From: Aurantiochytrium sp. KH105
Lineage: Eukaryota; Sar; Bigyra; Thraustochytrida; Thraustochytriidae
Length of the DNA stretch: 64,000 bases
NCBI GenBank assembly: GCA_003116975.1
Contig: BGKB01000093.1
Location: 124,001-188,000, forward strand
Direction: 5' to 3'
Below are positions 10,050 to 18,272 of this stretch, in pieces; position 1 is the stretch's first letter; every line of letters begins with the position of its first letter. A program made the translations under genes and the position numbers. The notes below the pieces were generated by a model. That model did no database searches. It was given only the letters and a program-made list of their open reading frames with translations, and was not told where the DNA came from.

Positions 10050-10411
10050 CGCTGCCCGCGCTCGCCTCAAGAGGCAGGCAGGCAAACGGGTTTCTCTCCT
10101 TTTTGGATTGACTTTTTGATTTTTTGGTCTTTATCAAGGCCTGCTACGATACGAACAAGCTAGACACTTGTCGAGGTGCCGCCTTCGCTCCTTTGCATTC
10201 GAGAAACCGGATTTTGAGGATGCTGGGACAACGAGCCCCAACTTTTCACCCAGGCAGGACTCGGCAGCCAGCATACAATGAAGGGTGGTCTTGGCAAAGC
10301 TCATGTCTGGAAAAAGAAAGGAAGAGAGAGAGACAGAGAGGAAATTCGGAAAGATCAGATGATGTTCAAATATGAGTTGCAATGCGACACCTGCTTTGTC
10401 GGACCCTGCGG
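9962..10411. other. Intergenic region with CG/AG dinucleotide repeat
   Basis: This is the 5' flank of delta-tubulin and 3' flank of the LRR-NEL gene. It holds a (CG)n run that passes into (AG)n near 10015-10049, and a second purine-rich stretch (gaagagagagagacagagagg) near 10319-10341. No gene was seen. Confidence 0.5.
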
Positions 10412-13270
10412 TTACGGCTTGCTTTCGAGGTTGTCAAAATCTGGAAAATCGAGTCTCCTCTTGTCGCCGTCGTAGTCTTCTTCTTCTCCTTCTTCTTCGC
10501 CGCCATGTTCTTCTGAGTCGCTGTCCATGCCACGTCTCACCGACAATTGAGCGTCAGCATCGCGCGAAAAAGTAGCTTCTGGTGTTGGAGCAGCACTTGT
10601 CCCGATGACCGATGACGCCGACGAAGGAAGCCAAGTCGACATGGCCCGCATCAGGACCGTAGATAAGGTGTCGTCAATAACCTCGCTCATGCGCGAGCTA
10701 CGGCGTCGAGCTGCAGAAGCGTCTGTGCCCGCACGTAGAGACACCCGGCGCGGAGCCAAGGAGGCTCGGCGAGGACTCTCCGCGGTCGTAGGTTCCGTAT
10801 CCTGAAGCCGCTGCGCAGCGGCAAAATCTGTGGAGGCATTGGAAAAGTCGAGACCCGTGCGAACCCAGTGAGCACAAAAGTCATTGTACGACCAAACGTT
10901 AGAAGTATCCGGAAGGACATAGATTGGATCCGTAATAACGTCGCCAAGAAGGTTCGTTGCGCTCGTAATGGCCTGCGGGTCGACTTCGGACGCAAAACGG
11001 GGCAGCTCCAGATATGGCACGATCTTTTCGAGACGCCCCTGACGCTGCCACTCAGGCCACGCCGCGAGCCAAGCCTCGAACTTTTCCTCTGGGATTGCAA
11101 GCGCAGCCTTTTTGGCCTTGTCGATATCTGCGTCGCTCACTTGCACGTGGTTGGCATACAGCATTTCCTTGGAAGACACGGGAAGTCCTAGTGGTTCCCG
11201 CAAGGCGATTTCGAAACGCAGGTACACGCAAACGTCGTCTACAGCTCTGTTCAGCGAATTGATGTAGCTTTCCACGTGCTCATGCACAATATTGAGACGC
11301 ATGATGGACCGACCAAGCTCGCGAAGCTTTGCACGGTCCCCGCGGGCGTGAGAAATGGCAACGACCAGCTGCATCTGCCCAAGTGCCCAAATGGGCTTAT
11401 CCGCACAGGCGTCCGTGGCATCAAGCATACGGATGACGATTTCATCGCGGGAAATTGGGTCTGCGATGATGGTCTCCAGAATCTCCTTGACGCGCGCTTT
11501 GAGATCGTCCCGATAATCTTCATTCTTGAACTCGCTCGACGAGAGCAGCATGCCGAGGAATTTGAGCACGCCATACACGTATGCAGCATCAATGTACTTT
11601 TCAAGGTCGATGGCCTGAACGTCGAATTCGCGAGCGACGTCGTAGAGCGTGCTGAGCTCAATTGCGTTGGAGCCTTCTTCGCTGGCAAAATGGCCCACAA
11701 AGAAACGCACATTCGCGTTCTCGACGTTTTGCAGCTGCTCGAGCTCGTTGCCGACAATACTAGTGTCAGCCACGTTGACCATGAGGTAATTGCCACGAGG
11801 CTGCTGAAAAGGCTCGAGTGGAAGTGAAAAGAGCGCCGTGCAGCCAGAGAGATTGAATTCGAACCCCAAGCAGCGCAGTGAAGCAGGAACCGTCCGCAAT
11901 GACCTGCAATTTATTGCCAAAATGTTGCCGGTAACTGTAAGGTCCTCGGGGAGGGCCTCGAGTGCCGTGCAACCGTGGAGCACGAGATCGCCCTTGACGG
12001 TGAGCCCCTCTGGAAGACTTGTCAGAGAGATGCATTCGATGAGGACCAAGTTTCCTTCCACAAGACTCAGGCCAGGTGGCAGCGTCTCGAGCGCGTTGCA
12101 GCCGGACAGGTTGAGAGATTTGGTCGAGGTCCATGACGACGGGAGCCCTGCCAGAGCGCTGCACGTGGAGCAATTGAGGTTGCCTTCCACAATCATGTCA
12201 TCGGGGAGATGAAAAGGCTCTGTGTTCTCTAGGCGTAGTACGAGGTCCTTTTTGAAGCGCATTTTGCGGCCAAAGGAGGTCACCGTAAGCCGAGCAACGA
12301 GGGCATTGCCATCGACGCAGAGACCGTCGGGAAGCGCGAGGTCGTCCTCGGGAGTCGTCGAGCGCGGTTCGGGGATAATCACGAGGTCGTTCCGGACGTA
12401 AAGACCATCTTGAATCTCGCCTGGATCGAGTTCCGTAACCATAAGAAGAAGACTCGAATGTACGCGAAGAGGGGGCAAATTATCCAGAATTGCAAGTTTT
12501 ACGTAGCCTCTGCGCGGATGGGAAACGCTGATGGCATGGTGCCGCGGATCCCAGTGAATCACGGCCTTTGCGAGCTCTTCGCGCACTTGCGAGGTTTCGG
12601 AGAGCGGCGCGAGCGCCTCTCCTACTGAACCGTATTTGCTGCACGTGAGTGCCTCGAAGGCTTTTCGTCCTGTGTGCAAAGCAAGTCCGCTCGTGCCTTG
12701 GATGGCGCGCAAGACACCGAGACCAATGGGTGTTACGCAAAGGAGTGGGCAGATTGGAAGCGTCAAGAGGAGTGCAGTGGTCGAGGCCGCGCAGTCCGCC
12801 ATACCGGAGGAAAAGTGGATCTCCTGGCCGCTCCGGCAATGAATGGCGCAGGCTTCCTCGTCATCATCCGGAATGGAAGGGATGCAGAAAGGCGTTGTGA
12901 CAAGTGCAATCGGGGTCACAATCGCGCAGGCACCAAGGTAGATGAGACAATCCATGCTTCGGACCCAAACGGTGTCGAGTCGGCAGCTGAAGCGGTTATC
13001 GAGATTGTAGCACCAGACGGGAGTCAAACTCAGCGACACGGGCTCGTCTTCGTCTGTGGTGACATAGGGCTCCCACTTGCTGGGGTGGCAGCAGCAGCAG
13101 ACCTCCTCATCCGCTCCTTCTGGTGTTGGCGACGAGGCCGTCAGAAGTCGCCGCGTCTCCGTCGCAAACCCATCGCGTCTTCGGTCCGCGGCCATCCACG
13201 TCCCAGCAAACGGGTCACCCGCGGCGAGGGCGCGCGTCACCAGTTCGCGCAGCAGGTTGTCAAGGTCCAT
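10412..13270 (-). CDS. LRR plus NEL-like (IpaH-type) E3 ubiquitin ligase candidate, paralogue A, with hydrophobic N-terminal segments
   Basis: The ORF is intronless, 952 residues, with its ATG at 13270. Residues 57-61 are a Cys cluster (VCCCCH), and two hydrophobic stretches follow (about 108-132 and 161-190), suggesting membrane anchoring. Leucine-rich repeats with short spacing (EGLTVKGDLVLHGC, EDLTVTGNILAINC) run from about 355 to 505. A helical domain follows (about 510-745) whose landmarks match the bacterial effector NEL fold in order: DATDACADKPIW (candidate catalytic Cys622 in C-x-D), LRELGRSIMRL, DDVCVYLRF, LGLPVSSKEM, and FEAWLAAWPEWQ. In NEL ligases this Cys forms a thioester with ubiquitin; I infer the same here. 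Residues about 773-808 (ITDPIYVLPDTSNVWSYND) look U-box-like. The tail is Ser/Arg-rich, then acidic. A divergent paralogue lies 874 bp away on the plus strand. Activity is unproven. Confidence 0.8.
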   Translation of the reverse strand: MDLDNLLRELVTRALAAGDPFAGTWMAADRRRDGFATETRRLLTASSPTPEGADEEVCCCCHPSKWEPYVTTDEDEPVSLSLTPVWCYNLDNRFSCRLDTVWVRSMDCLIYLGACAIVTPIALVTTPFCIPSIPDDDEEACAIHCRSGQEIHFSSGMADCAASTTALLLTLPICPLLCVTPIGLGVLRAIQGTSGLALHTGRKAFEALTCSKYGSVGEALAPLSETSQVREELAKAVIHWDPRHHAISVSHPRRGYVKLAILDNLPPLRVHSSLLLMVTELDPGEIQDGLYVRNDLVIIPEPRSTTPEDDLALPDGLCVDGNALVARLTVTSFGRKMRFKKDLVLRLENTEPFHLPDDMIVEGNLNCSTCSALAGLPSSWTSTKSLNLSGCNALETLPPGLSLVEGNLVLIECISLTSLPEGLTVKGDLVLHGCTALEALPEDLTVTGNILAINCRSLRTVPASLRCLGFEFNLSGCTALFSLPLEPFQQPRGNYLMVNVADTSIVGNELEQLQNVENANVRFFVGHFASEEGSNAIELSTLYDVAREFDVQAIDLEKYIDAAYVYGVLKFLGMLLSSSEFKNEDYRDDLKARVKEILETIIADPISRDEIVIRMLDATDACADKPIWALGQMQLVVAISHARGDRAKLRELGRSIMRLNIVHEHVESYINSLNRAVDDVCVYLRFEIALREPLGLPVSSKEMLYANHVQVSDADIDKAKKAALAIPEEKFEAWLAAWPEWQRQGRLEKIVPYLELPRFASEVDPQAITSATNLLGDVITDPIYVLPDTSNVWSYNDFCAHWVRTGLDFSNASTDFAAAQRLQDTEPTTAESPRRASLAPRRVSLRAGTDASAARRRSSRMSEVIDDTLSTVLMRAMSTWLPSSASSVIGTSAAPTPEATFSRDADAQLSVRRGMDSDSEEHGGEEEGEEEDYDGDKRRLDFPDFDNLESKP

Positions 13271-14144
13271 CTTGCCTTCGCGACCTCACGCGAGCTCGCT
13301 TGCCCTCTTTCCTCCCCTCGCTTGCGACCGCGCGTGCGCACTACGCGCCGCTCCTGCCTCCCGCGCCCGGCCTCCGTCCCTCGCCTCGCCTCGCCTCGCC
13401 CGCCTGCGCGCAGCACAGACAGCAGCAGGCTGCGCGTTTGTCAGAGTCTGCGGCCTCGCCTCCCCGGCCGTTCTCCCCCGCTCGCCGCAGCAGCTCAGCC
13501 GCCCGTGCTGGCCGCTGAGGCCGCGCGCACACTCGGCCGCGCTCGCGTCGCAGGCCTGGCAGAGGTAACTGCTCAGAGAGGCAAGCGGCAAGCAAGCAAG
13601 CAAGCAAGCAAGCACGAAGCAGCGCGCGCGACACAAGCGAGAAGAGCAGAGCACGCCTGGAAGGGCGACACGAGCCAGCGGCGGCGGGCCCTGCCTGGGC
13701 ACCGGTGCCCAGGGCCGCAGGCCCCAGCTGCCACGGGCGGGCGGGCGGGAAGAGCGAGCGAGCGTGCGTGCGTGCGGGCGGGCCGGGGCCAGCGGGTACC
13801 GCCACGTGGCTGCGAGCTGCAGCTGCAGTGCTGCGAGCGAGTGCGAGCACGAGGGGGGAGAGAGCAAAACGAGGAGACGCAGCGGCACGTGCCGCACGCG
13901 CTGCGCGGCCCCACATTAAATGGTACATTAGTGGAGCCGCGTGCACGCGCGGACTCGCAGTGTATACACGAGCACTGCCGTAAAATGTGCTAGGTAGTGC
14001 TAGTAGCTGTGACTGCTGCTACTACGTGAGGTACTAGAAGACCTGGGCGGTATCGTGAGCGAGCATCCGCAAAGCTGGGCAGAGGCAATTGCTCGCTCGC
14101 GTTGTGCACGCGCGGATAGCGCGAGCGCGCGCGGCACGGGCGGG
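13271..14144. promoter_or_regulatory. Shared divergent 5' region of the two LRR-NEL genes
   Basis: About 870 bp separate the two start codons, so both promoters must lie here or in the genes. The stretch is very GC-rich. It contains a (CAAG) tetranucleotide run at 13589-13613 and a perfect 20-bp palindrome at 13694-13713 (cctgggcaccggtgcccagg). Long ORFs across it in several frames are Ala/Arg/Pro low-complexity and are rejected as genes. Promoter function is inferred from position only. Confidence 0.5.
13694..13713. repeat. Perfect 20-bp palindrome in the divergent NEL-gene promoter
   Basis: The sequence cctgggcacc followed by ggtgcccagg is an exact inverted repeat with no spacer. It sits roughly midway between the two divergent start codons, a placement that would suit a dimeric regulator acting on both genes. 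No known binding protein is assigned. Confidence 0.7.
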
Positions 14145-16658
14145 ATGGAGAGCGCAACGGCGGTGGCCGAGGTGACGGCGTCGACGTGGGTACGGCGGGA
14201 CTCGCGCATGGAGGCGGCGGTCGTGCGCGTGCTGGGGCTCGCGCGCGAGGCCGCGGGGCTGCCGGCGCTCGGGGTCGCAAACGGGGCTGCCGGCGAGGAC
14301 GGCGAGCGCGGCCGCACGCTGCGCGAGAGCGCAGGCGCGAGCGCGCGCGCCCTCAAGAGGGCCATGGCGTGTATCACCGCCCAGTCGACGGCAAGACCGA
14401 GCACCCGGAGGATGTCCATCGGCGCTGGGCCCGCGGGAAGGGCCATGGTCGCGCGCGAACTGCGCAAACTGCCGCCAGATTCGGTCCTCCGACGCAGCCT
14501 CGAGGCGAGCAATGTGACCCTGCATTGGCTTGCCAACAGAGGAACCCTGCGCGTGTCACTACCCTTTGAAGAAGTTCTCGTCGTCGACCTGGTGGAAAAC
14601 TTTCCGCGCATGATCGTGCGTGGCAATGCCTTGATTCTCGTGCCAGGCGCGCAGAGATCACGACGTACCAGCACGAGTCGCGCTGAGCCTTCGCCGCCAC
14701 CCAGGATACCTAGTGGGCTGTATGTCCATGGCAACCTCGTCATCATGACAGAAATTAGCCCCGAGGGCGAGTTTCTTGATCCTGTACCACTACAGGTCCC
14801 AGAGCGGCTTCACGTCGGCGGAAGCCTCATGCTGCTCAATATCGACGTCAAGGACTGGGGCGCGAATATTCGCATCGGAGGAGACCTCGCGGTCCGTGAG
14901 GGAGGACATCGGCTCACGGAGCTCCCGGAGTTTGCCGAGCTCGGCGGTGCACTGGACTGCAGGGGATGCAGACTGCTGGAGAAGCTCCCCTCCAATTTGG
15001 AGCACGTTGAGAGCCTTTATCTGGAGGATTGTTCGTCGCTCGAGAGCTTACCGGACTCGTTAGCACGTGTCGGTGGCGAACTTTGCTTGGCAGGGTGTTC
15101 CCGGTTGTCCAAATTGCCCGACTACCTTATTGTCGAAGGCAATCTTGACATGCGCAGCTGCACCTCGCTCACCACGCTCCCGAACTTGTTGACGGTACAT
15201 GGAAACACGTGGCTTCAAGATGCGTGGTCCTTGACAAAGATTCCCGTCACTGCAAATTTTCAAGGCTCCAAGCTCGATCTTCGTGGCTGCTCCTCGCTCC
15301 GCCGACTTCCCGTGGTCGCTCTCGAGAAACAGCGAAGGAAGACGCTCCATGTCGATGTGCGTGCGACAAACCTCGAGCCTGACTCATACGAGGTTCTTCA
15401 AAGCATCGAGACTGATGTGCTCAAGTTTTCTTTTGATGCGTCGGTACTGACGCTGCTCGAAAACAGTCGGAGGGCAAACACAACGGACTTTGAACCGCGG
15501 AGAAGCGCGACAGGGACATCGAGAAGTGCAAGTACGGGTTCAGTCACCGGCACTGCCTCTGGCAAGCTCATGGCGCAGTCGCAAGGGCACGAGGCAAGAC
15601 TTGGGGCGACAGCGATGCGTCCAAACTCAAAAACGTCCAAGAAAAATTCTGATCAAGCGGTGCCCAAACCGCGGCGAAAGACACAGTGTCTTCGCGAGGT
15701 GGGCGATTTGAACTCGATCAATACAATAGAGGACGCGTTGGCTCTCTTTGGCGCCGAGGACATTGAGCTTGCTCCGTTTGTCGAAAACGCGTACGTTCGC
15801 GACATTATTGAGTTCCTGAAACTCCTCGCCTCGAGCTTAGAAAATCGCGTCCCGGACCTTCGAGAGAGTCTCTTGGAACGACTGCGAGATGTGCTCGAGA
15901 CTGCAGCAACGGACGAGGTGGCGCGAGAAGAGATTCTCATGCGCATGGCCGACGCCGTGGACACATGTGTGGACAAACCCGTCTGGGCTCTTGGACAGAT
16001 GCAACTTGTGGCTGCGCTTGCTCACGCCAGAGGCGACCGCACGGCCCTGCGCAAGCTCGGGCTAGGTGTAATGCGACTTGGAGTCGTACATCAACATGCA
16101 AGTAATCTGCTCAATTTGAGCGACCTCGACGTCGATGACGTTTGTGTATATCTAAAATTTGAGCTCGAGCTGAGGGACGACCTTGGTCTTCCAGTGTCCC
16201 CTCGGGCTATGGAATGGGAGCAGTATGTCGACGTTACCCCCGAAGATATCGAGGCTGCCCGCGCGGAGGCCCTCGCAATCACCGATGCGGATCTGGACGT
16301 TTGGCTCTTGTCGTGGGCTCCGTGGCAGGAGCAGCTGCGCGGGGAGGCCGTTGTTGCGTACGAAGATCTCAAGGTGCCAGACCACAAATTGCGCATCGAA
16401 GCCGATGCGGCGACTGCCACCGATCTCTTGGGCGACGCAATTTCAGATCCTGTCGTCGTTCTCCCGGACGTAGCCAATATATGGTCGTATCAAGACGTTT
16501 GCGTGCATTGGGTCAGGACGGGCCTTGACTTTTCCAATAATCAGCTCTCGAGCGAGTCCTTTCTCACTAATGTATGCAGACTTTACAAAAATGGTATGCC
16601 CATCAACGCATCGGAACGTCGGAGCTCTACTCGGCGCTCCTTTTTCGGTCTTCGTTGA
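14145..16658 (+). CDS. LRR plus NEL-like (IpaH-type) E3 ubiquitin ligase candidate, paralogue B, soluble
   Basis: The protein has 837 residues from the ATG at 14145 (GGGATGG); the frame extends upstream only to a GTG at 14055. Short LRRs (GGSLMLLNID, PDSLARVGGELCLAGC, PDYLIVEGNLDMRSC) run from about 218 to 412. After a Ser/Lys-rich linker, the NEL-like domain (about 510-735) shows ADAVDTCVDKPVW with candidate catalytic Cys608, LRKLGLGVMRL, DDVCVYLKF, LGLPVSPRAM, and LDVWLLSWAPWQ. Cys and Asp of C-x-D, the VYL strand and the W-x-x-W pattern are shared with paralogue A and with bacterial NEL ligases. The U-box-like end (LLGDAISDPVVVLPD, then WSYQDVCVHWVRTGLDFSN) spans about 760-799. Unlike paralogue A it lacks the hydrophobic segments and the acidic tail, so the two may act at different sites. 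Origin by gene transfer from bacteria followed by duplication is an inference. Confidence 0.8.
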   Translation: MESATAVAEVTASTWVRRDSRMEAAVVRVLGLAREAAGLPALGVANGAAGEDGERGRTLRESAGASARALKRAMACITAQSTARPSTRRMSIGAGPAGRAMVARELRKLPPDSVLRRSLEASNVTLHWLANRGTLRVSLPFEEVLVVDLVENFPRMIVRGNALILVPGAQRSRRTSTSRAEPSPPPRIPSGLYVHGNLVIMTEISPEGEFLDPVPLQVPERLHVGGSLMLLNIDVKDWGANIRIGGDLAVREGGHRLTELPEFAELGGALDCRGCRLLEKLPSNLEHVESLYLEDCSSLESLPDSLARVGGELCLAGCSRLSKLPDYLIVEGNLDMRSCTSLTTLPNLLTVHGNTWLQDAWSLTKIPVTANFQGSKLDLRGCSSLRRLPVVALEKQRRKTLHVDVRATNLEPDSYEVLQSIETDVLKFSFDASVLTLLENSRRANTTDFEPRRSATGTSRSASTGSVTGTASGKLMAQSQGHEARLGATAMRPNSKTSKKNSDQAVPKPRRKTQCLREVGDLNSINTIEDALALFGAEDIELAPFVENAYVRDIIEFLKLLASSLENRVPDLRESLLERLRDVLETAATDEVAREEILMRMADAVDTCVDKPVWALGQMQLVAALAHARGDRTALRKLGLGVMRLGVVHQHASNLLNLSDLDVDDVCVYLKFELELRDDLGLPVSPRAMEWEQYVDVTPEDIEAARAEALAITDADLDVWLLSWAPWQEQLRGEAVVAYEDLKVPDHKLRIEADAATATDLLGDAISDPVVVLPDVANIWSYQDVCVHWVRTGLDFSNNQLSSESFLTNVCRLYKNGMPINASERRSSTRRSFFGLR

Positions 16659-17397
16659 TAGGAGAACCAAAAAAATATGTGTAAAACTCGCAAAAACGAC
16701 GAGTTGTACGATCTAATCATGTGATTTCTGTGTTTGAATGTATGAATTATGAAATTTGCTGGTGCTCAAAAAGTAAAAAGTAGGGAGAGGAGGAATATTT
16801 AAAGACTGTCTACATGCACTGGTATTCAACTTGATGACGGCTAGTTGTTTCGCATCTTATCTTTCTCATTTTCAATTTTTCCAAAAGAGCTTCAATCACC
16901 AGTATAGATGGGCCAGTCCCAGTAGTTCGTACGAAATCCCATCTTTTCTTTTCCCCTTTTCCGCGCAAACTCTTGCACTTCTTTTTCAGGCAGTAACACT
17001 GAGGTTGATGGACGCCTACAGTTGGGGCCTAACGTACGAGTAGTTGCTCGGCGGTCATCAAAGGAGTGGCCATTACTGCCGTTCGGACTTGCATTTGGCT
17101 TTTTTAAAGACGCGCTACAGGGGCGGCAGGCAGCTCACCTCCCTGCGCAAATAGGCTCTAGCAACTCACCGCAATCACCTTGTATTTCTGCTCGCGGGAC
17201 CTTTTCCATTGTTATAGTACCGCGCGACAGGAACACTGGCAGCGCCAGCGCAGACCGGTTTGCGTTGGGGCAGACACGCAAGCTGAAGGCGAGAAGAGCG
17301 AGCGCGAGAGCACGCGCGTGGTAGCCCGAAGGAAACGCCGGGCCGCGCTTCGACTCTGCAGCGCTGCTGATAGATACGGACGAAGCGCACGGGCAAC
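16659..17397. other. AT-richer intergenic region
   Basis: This is the 3' flank of LRR-NEL B and 5' flank of LSM1. It is locally AT-rich (around 16660-16810 and 16850-16990), unlike the surrounding GC-rich DNA. I see no gene, repeat or RNA structure in it. Confidence 0.4.
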
Positions 17398-18098
17398 ATG
17401 AGCAAGCTCATGGAAAACTATCACCTGCCGGGTGCCTCGTCGCTCATCGAGGAGCTCGATCGACGCGTCATGGTCGTCTTGCGCGACGGTAGGCACCTCG
17501 TGGGGATCCTGAGCTCCATCGACAAGTACTGTGAGTTGGCATTATGCGCAGACCGTCTCGAAAAGTAGCACAAGACGTTGTTCATCGACCTTCTACAAGG
17601 ATCTTTTCAACGAACGGGCAGACAGTCAGACAGACAGACAGACAGACCAGCAATACTCACGCAACGCATGGTGCACTTGCTTGCTCGCTTACTTGACGCA
17701 GCCAACATTGTGCTCGAGGACGCATACGATTATGCTTTTGCCGGCACGAGCGTCTTCAAAGAGCCTTGCAACGAAGTCATTATTGTGCGATCCGACAATA
17801 TTGTTCTCGTCGGGCAAGTGGTACGTTGCCTGCAAGCGAAAAAAGTCACGTCGCTTGCGAGCGAGAACTTTTAGATTACTCCCTCGCCGTTATGTTCTCT
17901 CCCTTCGATCATCTAACCTATCTCTCGTTGACTCTCTCGGTGTCTCGTGCGCAGGATCAGGACAAGGAAGCAAGTTCCAAGCTCAAGGAGGTTGACCGAG
18001 CTACATACGAAAAAGAAATTAACGAGAAGCTCGAAAAGGAAAGCGACTTTGTGCCGCTCACTGACCCGGAAATCTGGGACTTTAACGAACCGGCATGA
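17398..18098 (+). CDS. LSM1: LSM1, Sm-like subunit of the cytoplasmic Lsm1-7 decapping complex (3 exons)
   Basis: Exons 17398-17530, 17702-17820 and 17955-18098 join in frame to 131 residues, close to the usual about 133. Donors are GTGAGT and GTACGT, acceptors end GCAG. Exon 1 encodes GASSLIEELDRRVMVVLRDG, the LSM1 N-terminus plus Sm1 motif. Exon 2 supplies SNIVLEDA and the Sm2-like IIVRSDNIVLVGQV. Exon 3 is the charged C-terminal helix. Lsm1-7 binds deadenylated mRNA 3' ends and promotes decapping in the cytoplasm. The first intron contains a (CAGA)n microsatellite (17618-17647). The gene is convergent with the aminotransferase gene. Confidence 0.9.
17618..17647. repeat. (CAGA)n microsatellite in LSM1 intron 1
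   Basis: The run is cagacagtcagacagacagacagacagac with one interruption. It lies wholly inside the first intron. Confidence 0.85.
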
Positions 18099-18272
18099 CA
18101 AACACGATAGTCTTTTTTTTTTTTGCCTAAATACATAACAACACAGGAACTCTACGTGTTCAACGTTCAGGACACTCATATTCTCTGCTTTGATCAAAAG
18201 CGCGGGTTATCTCACTCTGCGAGCGCTCTTGGCAATCACGTTACAAGTGCAACTCGGAAAGCCACGTCGAGG

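Noticed and set aside
12674..13993. 439-codon plus-strand ORF across the NEL-gene promoter
   Set aside because: It is antisense to the 5' part of LRR-NEL paralogue A and then runs through low-complexity DNA; no protein features.
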